This document shows, piece by piece, positions 58,173-64,000 of a stretch of 64,000 nt of DNA (its first letter is position 1; each line of letters opens with the position of its first letter). The stretch is from NCBI RefSeq assembly GCF_015291705.1, contig NZ_CP030050.1, positions 1,984,001 through 2,048,000 of the forward strand, in the 5' to 3' direction. The notes beneath the pieces were generated by a model, which saw nothing but the letters and a program-made list of their open reading frames with translations, made no database searches and was not told the origin of the DNA. The position numbers and the translations under genes were made by a program. The stretch is from Bradyrhizobium arachidis (GTDB taxonomy: Bacteria > Pseudomonadota > Alphaproteobacteria > Rhizobiales > Xanthobacteraceae).

Positions 58173-59149
58173 AAAAGTCCTCCAAATTGTCGGGCCTGTA
58201 AGGTGCTGGCTGCGGAAGAGCCGACCACCTTCGCCCCCGCCCCCAATCATTCTCGACCTGAAGGGCCATCGTCGAACGTCAACCGGTAGCTTGAACCAGT
58301 GAACGTCGCGGTGCGGATTATTCCGCCGCTCGCCCACTTACGTTGACAGATTTCGTCCGCTGTTGATGCAAGAACTCTGTACGTACCGGACAATTCCAGA
58401 CGGCCGCTCTGCAGCCGTGTTGTTGCGGCCTCAGATCCGTACATTTCGTACGATGTTGCAGCCGCATCGGTACAGCGCGCGACCTAGTTCAGGCCGGCGA
58501 ACAGCGCATACGCATAGAAACCCGAAAACGAGTGAAATTCTTCAGAATGCTGCATTGCTGATCGTGAAGAGACTTGGACAACCGACTTCTGATAGCCGCA
58601 AACACCTGCTCCGCACCCTCAATAGACTTCAGCTTACGCATACGCGGTCGCTGGGTGGGATAGCTAAACGTCGGTTGTGACAAGGCTCGTCTCGAACAAA
58701 CATGGACGGGTTATTGCGGAGTTGGCCGATCTTGCAGCTGCGCACAATCTCAATCCGCATTTTTGAGCAACGGCATCGACGTCGTGGATGAATTCGACAA
58801 CGAGACGGACGTCGCAGCTTACAAGATCGATACCGGGAGTCGACCAGACGATGATGACGTGCACTGCGCGAGCAGCGGATCCCTGCGTACTGCAGTGCAT
58901 CAGGTGCTTGTGCTGCAAGAACGGCACTCACCAGCGATCTCACCTTGCGCTTTGACTTCAAGCGCAAATGCTACTGCGAGACGCGAACTTTCGGGTTACA
59001 TGCCTCAGATGTATACCGCTCTCCCTGGAGAGGGGATTAGGGTCGACGCTCGAATTCAAGCGCAATACCCGTCCGCAACTGAGAGCCCGATGCATGTTCG
59101 CGATTGAGCCTGTCATTCAGGGTTTTCGCTGATCGACCACATCTTCACG
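58173..59149. other. Region upstream of porin, with weak relics
   Basis: Nearly 1 kb. It should include the porin promoter near 58200-58350, but no clear -35/-10 pair was identified. At 58763-58830 the + strand reads DVVDEFDNETDVAAYK, similar to EFDNETELAAYQ of the Dabb relic at 51640; probably another Dabb fragment. The rest is unrecognised. Confidence 0.35.
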
Positions 59150-59685
59150 TTTCTTGATAGCGCAAGCCATGAACTGTGAGGGCGCCATTCATACCGCGAC
59201 CGATCAAAGGCACAATCGCGCGTTCAGCCGATTTCGATGAAGACCAGCGGCCCGCCCAACTCTTAGTCGCATCCGAAAAAGGACCGCGCCGTGAACATTA
59301 TGCTCGTGGATCTCCTGCTGAACGACCTATCGCGCGTCTGCCCCGCGCATTCGGTCGATGTTCCCATGCTGTGCAATCATGTATCTTATGTCTCGGTGCA
59401 CCACTTTGTGTGGATTGTTACGGGCGAACTTGCACAGATCATGACGCCATCAGTCTTCTTCGAGCTTGCTTTCCTGTCGGCTCTATCAACGGCGCGCCAA
59501 AGGTGCGATTCATGGAAAGTGAACGTCGCTCGTGGAATCTATTGCGGATCATCCGTTTCAGTGGCTGGATGGACACAAGCATTGCGATCCGCACTGCAAC
59601 GATCGACGGCAAACGACCTGTATTTCAGGCAGTTAGCAGTATAACCGCGCTATCCAACCCAGAGGCTGAGTACGAGGAGACCTTG
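59150..59685 (+). pseudogene. pabB/trpE-type chorismate-binding enzyme, C-terminal relic
   Basis: Spread over frames: RPIKGTIARSADFDEDQRPA, NIMLVDLLLNDLSRVCPAHS, VDVPMLCNHVSYVSVHH, HDAISLLRACFPVGSINGAP, RFSGWMDTSIAIRTATIDGK and NPEAEYEETL. These match, in order, conserved blocks of aminodeoxychorismate synthase component I (PabB; PIKGT, MIVDLLRNDL, FPGGSITGAPK, GxMDTNIAIRT, DPEAEYEETL). Several frameshifts; the 5' half is absent and the 3' end is cut by the IS21 relic at 59686. PabB rather than TrpE is preferred from the VDLLRNDL and SVHHLVSxVTGEL style, but this is not certain. Confidence 0.75.
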
Positions 59686-60030
59686 CGGTTTGGGTGCGTT
59701 GTCGGGGCGGATCGCCGCTGCAAACCGCTTTACGGCTGTATAGGCGCCGGTATAGCCGTCTCCCGAAGCTCGCGGGTCAGCCGAACAGCACTCAAGTCGG
59801 GAAAAGCAGCGATGCGCTCACGCGGGTATTCGAGATACAACGCGAGCTGGCCGAGTCGACCAGCCTGCCGCGCCCCGCAGGCGGGCGGTTCGAGACCGCG
59901 CGCGATGTACTTGCGGATCGTCTTCGGGTCGCGTCCCGTGCGCCGGGTGATAGCGCTGATCGATAAGCCCTGACGGCGAAGCTCCAAAATCAGGATGAGA
60001 TCTCTAAGCTGGATCTTCCGTTCCGCCCCG
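59686..60030 (-). pseudogene. IS21-family IstA N-terminal relic
   Basis: The minus strand encodes LILELRRQGLSISAITRRTG, RDPKTIRKYIARGLEP and RLTRELRE, then YTGAYTAVKRFAAAIRPDNA and PKP before the match ends at 59686. This is the helix-turn-helix start of IstA. The integrase core and istB are absent. Confidence 0.8.
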
Positions 60031-60139
60031 AATCAGTTCGGGCGACGGGATCGGATGCGGAAAGCCTGAAGGGGCCGCGCCCCCTTTAGTTGGATGCCAG
60101 CTTGGGAATTTTTCGATGCCAACAACTGGGGAGTGTTCA

Positions 60140-60330
60140 ACGCCCGGCGACACCAACAACGCCGCCTGCAGCGCCTCAATGTCTTCCGGCACCTTCGGGA
60201 CCGTCACCCATGCACTGATGGAATCACAAAAGCCGCGATTCGGCGCGGCGTTTTTTGCAATCTTACGGGACTATTGCGCAAGCTATACAGCCTCTGCGGC
60301 CGCGAACTGTGTGTACGCATCCGACGGCGC
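60140..60330 (-). pseudogene. IS66 tnpC 5'-end relic
   Basis: Matches 48040-48200: the minus strand reads [16 protein letters not shown], the TnpC N-terminus, and the upstream noncoding part (TTTTTGCAATCT.ACGGGACTATTGCGCAA) is also shared. Only the first about 20 codons remain. Confidence 0.65.
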
Positions 60331-60398
60331 CGTCTTGCGTAACGCGTGGTAATTCGCGAAGCGTGTGACCTTAAGTCTAGCTTTAAGGTCATCAGGCG

Positions 60399-60794
60399 AT
60401 GCGGGTCGAGGTTTTGGGCGGGCTGGAGCGGCGGCGGCGCTGGTCGCAGGACGACAAGGCGCGGATTGTCGAGGAGACGTGGGTGCCGGGCGCGAAGGTG
60501 ACTGAGGTTGCGCGCCGCAACGGAGTCGCGGCCAGCCTGGTGTTTACCTGGCGTCGACAAGCACGGACATCTGAGCAGGTTGTGCCATCTTTTGCGCCGG
60601 TGCAGATCGTCGCTACGGGGGTGGAGGAAACTCCGAAGCTTTTGCCTGCGGGTGACGGCCGGGTGCGCTCCGTAGCGTCCGCGCGTACTGGATTGATCGA
60701 GATCGATCTTCGCAACCGGCGACGCATCCGGGTGGATGCGCACGTCGACCCGGAGGCGCTGGCGCGGGTCCTCGAGGTGCTTGAGCGCCGATGA
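60399..60794 (+). CDS. tnpA: IS66 accessory protein TnpA
   Basis: 131 aa. RRRRWSQDDKARIVEETWVP and VTEVARRNGVAASLVFTWRR form the helix-turn-helix; C-terminal RRRIRVDAHVDPEALARVLE. Its stop overlaps the tnpB start as ATGA. First gene of an IS66 element whose tnpC is broken. Confidence 0.88.
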   Translation: MRVEVLGGLERRRRWSQDDKARIVEETWVPGAKVTEVARRNGVAASLVFTWRRQARTSEQVVPSFAPVQIVATGVEETPKLLPAGDGRVRSVASARTGLIEIDLRNRRRIRVDAHVDPEALARVLEVLERR

Positions 60795-61138
60795 TCGCCA
60801 TACCGGGTAATGTGCGGGTGTGGCTTGCGACCGGCCATACTGATATGCGCCGAGGCTTCCCGAGCCTTGCGCGCCTGGTTCAGGAGAGCTTGAAGCGTGA
60901 TCCGCACGCTGGTGATCTTTACGTTTTTAGGGGCCGCCGCGGCGACCTGATCAAGATCATTTGGCATGATGGCCAGGGCGCATGTCTGTTCACGAAGCGG
61001 TTGGAGCGCGGCCGCTTTTTGTGGCCATCGCTGGCGGACGGCGTTGTGACGATCAGCGTTGCGCAACTATCCTATCTCCTGTCCGGAATTGACTGGCGAA
61101 TGCCGCAGGCAACCTGGCGTCTGCAGGCTTCCGGTTAA
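60791..61138 (+). CDS. tnpB: IS66 accessory protein TnpB
   Basis: 115 aa, full length: VRVWLATGHTDMRRGFPSLA, LYVFRGRRGDLIKIIWHDGQ, GRFLWPSLADGVVTISVAQL and SYLLSGIDW. It shows what the truncated tnpB copies at 49732 and 62678 have lost. Confidence 0.9.
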   Translation: MIAIPGNVRVWLATGHTDMRRGFPSLARLVQESLKRDPHAGDLYVFRGRRGDLIKIIWHDGQGACLFTKRLERGRFLWPSLADGVVTISVAQLSYLLSGIDWRMPQATWRLQASG

Positions 61139-61208
61139 GCTGTGGCCTATTGACTCACGAGGGAGATCGGTCGCGAATTTTAGCGGCGAATATGATTGAT
61201 TTGCCCTC

Positions 61209-62232
61209 GTGACAACGCCTTTCGATCCGCTTCCCGCCGACCTTGCCGCTGCGCACGCAATAATCCTTGCGCAGCGCGAACAACTGGCGCTGGCAAAGAG
61301 CGAAGTGACCGTCGGTCGACTGGAAATCGAGCGGCTGAAGCTGATGCTGGCCAAGGCACGGCGCGAACAGTTCGGGCAATCCTCCGAACGCGGCAAGCTG
61401 CTGGTCGAACAGCTCGAGCTTGCCATCGAGGATCTCGAAGAGACGCAAGCCGAACAGGAAACCAAGGCCGAACTCGCCGCGCCAGGAGCCGCCAAGGAGA
61501 AGCGCTTGCAAAATCCACGGCCGCCGCGACGTCCGTTGCCGGACAATCTGCCGGTCGAGCGCGGCGCCTTGCGCATGTGGTAAGTGCGGCAGCGAGCGGC
61601 TGCACAAGCTCGGCGAGGTGGTCTCGAAGACCCTGGAATGCGAGCCGCCGCGCTGGAAGATTATCGAGCATGTCCGCGAAAAGTTCTCCTGCCGGGATTG
61701 GGAGGAAGAAGCGCCGGCACCCTCCCATCCGATCCCACGAGGCTTTGCCGGGCCGAACCTGCTGGCGATGGTGCTGGTCAACAAGTTCCTGCTGCATCAG
61801 CCATTGAACCGGCAGAGCAAGACGTATGCCCGCGAAGGGGTCGAGATCGATATCTCGACCCTGGCGGATCGGATTGGCGCCTGCGTGGTGGCGCTCGATC
61901 CCATTATTGAGGCGATCCGGATCCATATCATGAGCGCGGAACGCATCCACGCCGACGATACGACGGTGCCGGTGCTGGCCAAGCTTAAGACGGTTACCGG
62001 CCGGATCTGGACCTATGTTCGCGATGACCGGCCGTTTGGCGGCACGGATCCGCCGGCGGCCCTGTTCTACTACTCACGCAACCGGGCTGGAGAACATCCG
62101 CAAAGCCATCTTGCCGGCTATGTGGGCCTCATGCAGGCCGATGCCTTCGATGGATATAACCAGCTCTACAAGGCCCAAAGGAAGCCAGCTCCGATCCTTG
62201 AAGCGGCCTGTTGGAGCGTCTCCCTCCGGTGA
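61209..62232 (+). pseudogene. IS66 tnpC, frameshifted and truncated
   Basis: Frame 1 (61209-61583) carries the coiled-coil N-terminus (REQLALAKSEVTVGRLEIER). After a one-base shift near 61580 (RMW stop versus CGKCGSERLHKLGEV) the second frame holds the zinc finger and the start of the DDE domain ([47 protein letters not shown]). It is then cut at about 62213 by the left end of another IS66. About 200 C-terminal residues are lost. Confidence 0.85.
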
Positions 62233-62276
62233 GGGCCGCCTTGTCGGGTTAATACCAGTGCTGTGTAACAGCCCTT

Positions 62277-62681
62277 ATGGACAGCAATAAGTTCAGTGCT
62301 CAGATTGAACGGTTCGAGGTTGTCGAGACTGGCCGTCGCCGTCGCTGGACCGATGATGAGAAACTCAAGATCGTTCTGGAGAGTTTGCAGGCCCCGCGCG
62401 CGGTCTCGTCGACAGCACGACGATACGGCATCTCGCGCTCGCTCCTGTTGACTTGGCGACGATCGTTTGGGACGCGGACGAGCAATACTGAACAACCTCA
62501 GCCAGCGTTTGTGCCAGCGATGGTGATGCCGGACCAACCGCCGGCGCCGCCAGTAACTTTAGCGGGGCCAGCGAGCGGACGCATGGAGATTGTCGTCGGC
62601 AAGGCCTGTCGGGTGATCGTGGACGCCGGCGTTGATATGACCGCGTTGTCTCGCGTATTGGATCTGCTGGAGCGGCGATGA
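62277..62681 (+). CDS. tnpA: IS66 accessory protein TnpA (second element)
   Basis: 134 aa. RRRRWTDDEKLKIVLESLQA and AVSSTARRYGISRSLLLTWR, C-terminal CRVIVDAGVDMTALSRVLDL. The element's left border lies near 62213-62248 inside the previous tnpC; the decayed copy at 45079 is its close relative. Stop overlaps the next start as ATGA. Confidence 0.88.
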   Translation: MDSNKFSAQIERFEVVETGRRRRWTDDEKLKIVLESLQAPRAVSSTARRYGISRSLLLTWRRSFGTRTSNTEQPQPAFVPAMVMPDQPPAPPVTLAGPASGRMEIVVGKACRVIVDAGVDMTALSRVLDLLERR

Positions 62682-62935
62682 TTCCGATCGCGGCAGGGGC
62701 GAGGATCTGGATCGCAACCGGTCACACTGACATGCGCAAAGGCATGCAGGGTCTGGCATTGCTGGTGCAGGAGGGGCTGGGGCGGGATCCTTTTGCCGGC
62801 GACGTCTTTGTGTTCCGTGGTCGTGCTGGCACCCTGATCAAAGCCCTTTGGCACGACGGGATCGGGCCGTCGCTCTACGCCAAGCGCCTGGATCGCGGCA
62901 AGTTCATCTCCTATGGCCTTTGTCAACTGTTTTGA
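62678..62935 (+). pseudogene. IS66 tnpB, truncated at its 3' end (second copy of same break)
   Basis: 85 aa: ARIWIATGHTDMRKGMQGLA, FVFRGRAGTLIKALWHDGIG and YAKRLDRGKFI with foreign tail SYGLCQLF. The breakpoint and tail are identical to those of 49732-49989 although the upstream halves differ clearly, so the shared tail was acquired by recombination inside tnpB. Confidence 0.8.
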
Positions 62936-62981
62936 ACACAGCTTCCCGATCGCCCGTTTTGGGACGTGGATATTTGATGCA

Positions 62982-63176
62982 TACGATCCGCATGGGTGAG
63001 GACGCCGAGTGTTCTCGACGGTCGCTCAGACTCCTATGCGGGGATTGGCTACCCCATGATGACGGTGCGTCGGAGGGCTGCCTCGCTCTGGCCTCGGACG
63101 TCGGCGTTTCCGCTGTCCAAAATGAATTCGAGGATTCCCTCTACCGCGCTCGGCGTCCTCGCTGATGCGGATCGTA
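62982..63176. repeat. MITE-like element, mirrored copy
   Basis: Inverted copy of 49491-49685 with the same 28-base terminal inverted repeats; part of the large inverted repeat, so not an independent insertion. Confidence 0.55.
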
Positions 63177-63190
63177 GGATACGTCTTCGA

Positions 63191-64000
63191 TTACGCGCCT
63201 AGCGGGACGCGCTGGCCGATGGACCAGATAAAGCCGAGCAGTTCCCGCGCAACTGCAGCGGTAGCGACGACTGAGCGTTTTCCGCGGGCTGTAAGCTTCC
63301 GATAGGTCTTGTGCAGACGTAGCTGCGCTTTCCAGGCCAGAGCAGCGATATCTTGTGGAACTGGCGGGCAACGCTCTTTCATCCATTGCCCGACCTTCGG
63401 CGTGGTACGATAGCTCCAGGCAGCTTCACACAGCACGGCCCGCGCGATCGAACTGCCCGCCTTGGTGATGCCGCGCGGCCTTACCGTACCGCCGCTGCTG
63501 TGCTCGCCTGGGGCGAGGCCGAAGTAGGCAACGAGCTGCCGCGGATGAGCGAAGCGGGAGAAGTCTCCGACCTCGGCGAGTATCGTAGCGGCGACGATCG
63601 GACCGACGCCCTTCAATGCTTGCAGAGCCTGCATCTGTTTGGCCCACGGGAGCTCGCGAGTAGTTCGCGGATTTGCTCCTCTACTCCAGCCTTGCGAGCC
63701 TCGTCATGCTCAAGTGCGTTGAGATAGGTCTGGAATGCAATCTGTTGCGCCGGATGGGCGAACGTCCTGTTGCAGAGCCATATCCGGTGTCGGCGACTCC
63801 AAGCCTTACCCTCGAAGCGTAAGTCGCAACGGAGCATGAACGCCTGAATGCGAATGCGATCTCGGCGGACATCCTGACCAGCTGCGTGCCGCGCCCGTAC
63901 CAGGTCGCGTAGTGCCTCATGAAGCGCGTCCGGCACCCAGACATAGGTGAGCTCACCGGCCCGATGCAGACGAGCCAAAATGATGGCGTCGCGCCGGTCA
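63191..64000 (-). pseudogene. IS110-family transposase, frameshifted (copy 2, partial)
   Basis: Identical to copy 1 at 48667-49476 in the parts inside the window: C-terminal frame 63634-63191 (ALKGVGPIVAATILAEVGDF) and N-terminal frame 63978-63613 (ARLHRAGELTYVWVPDALHE) with the same frameshift near 63655. The first about 99 codons are beyond the window. Confidence 0.85.

Larger units (their letters stand above)
62869..64000. repeat. 1.13 kb inverted repeat, right arm (runs off window)
   Basis: Reverse complement of 48667-49798. It holds the tnpB 3' end, the MITE-like element (62982-63176) and the 3' two-thirds of an IS110. It continues beyond the window edge, so its full extent is unknown. 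Confidence 0.9.

Noticed and set aside
1..64000. CRISPR arrays, tRNA or rRNA genes, phage modules, conjugation genes
   Set aside because: No regularly spaced direct repeats, no tRNA-like cloverleaf with CCA-end context and no phage or transfer protein signatures were seen by reading the window.

Overview
The window reads as an accessory island of an alphaproteobacterium, most likely Bradyrhizobium or a close relative (a symbiosis-island-like setting). This is inferred from the Porin_2-type porin, the GC-rich codon use, the glx-type genes, an FNR-like regulator with a typical rhizobial look, and the unusual density and variety of insertion sequences (IS5, IS256, IS630, IS701, IS3, IS66, IS110, IS21). 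No rRNA, tRNA or CRISPR was seen. Species assignment is inference.

Left part (0.5-8 kb): four widely spaced + strand genes form a coherent N-demethylation and one-carbon route: a Rieske oxygenase, FolD, a dimethylglycine/sarcosine dehydrogenase-like FAD-GcvT protein, and PurU. Their products could strip N-methyl groups, load them on tetrahydrofolate and release formate.

Centre (8-44 kb): four paralogous Tat-exported family-5 solute-binding proteins each head a different set of hydrolytic or amino-acid-processing genes. Cassette A: binding protein, NylB-like serine hydrolase, gamma-glutamyltransferase-like enzyme, M24 hydrolase. Cassette B: binding protein, a relic of the serine hydrolase, Asp/Glu-racemase-like protein, M24 hydrolase, 2-hydroxyacid-dehydrogenase-like protein, and a broken glxBCD operon. 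Cassette C: binding protein, serine hydrolase, class-I amidotransferase-type (C26) peptidase, an Lrp/AsnC regulator divergent from a DAO-type FAD oxidoreductase, and an MmgE/PrpD relic. Cassette D: an MmgE/PrpD 3' relic, binding protein, CapA-like protein. No permease or ATPase genes are present, so the binding proteins are orphans here. Two cassettes share a conserved leader with a hairpin, and a TGCAGAAT-type motif recurs upstream of many genes. Together this looks like a modular scavenging system for N-methylated, gamma-glutamyl or otherwise amide-bonded compounds; the substrate is unknown.

Right part (44-64 kb): mainly an IS graveyard of nested, truncated and tandem IS66, IS110, IS630 and IS21 copies, with an intact FNR/CRP-type regulator, an intact porin with a strong terminator, and gene relics (pabB/trpE, Dabb domain, MFS fragment). 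A 1.13 kb block carrying a frameshifted IS110 and a truncated IS66 tnpB occurs twice in inverted orientation (48.7-49.8 kb and 62.9-64.0 kb), so the 13 kb between them could invert.
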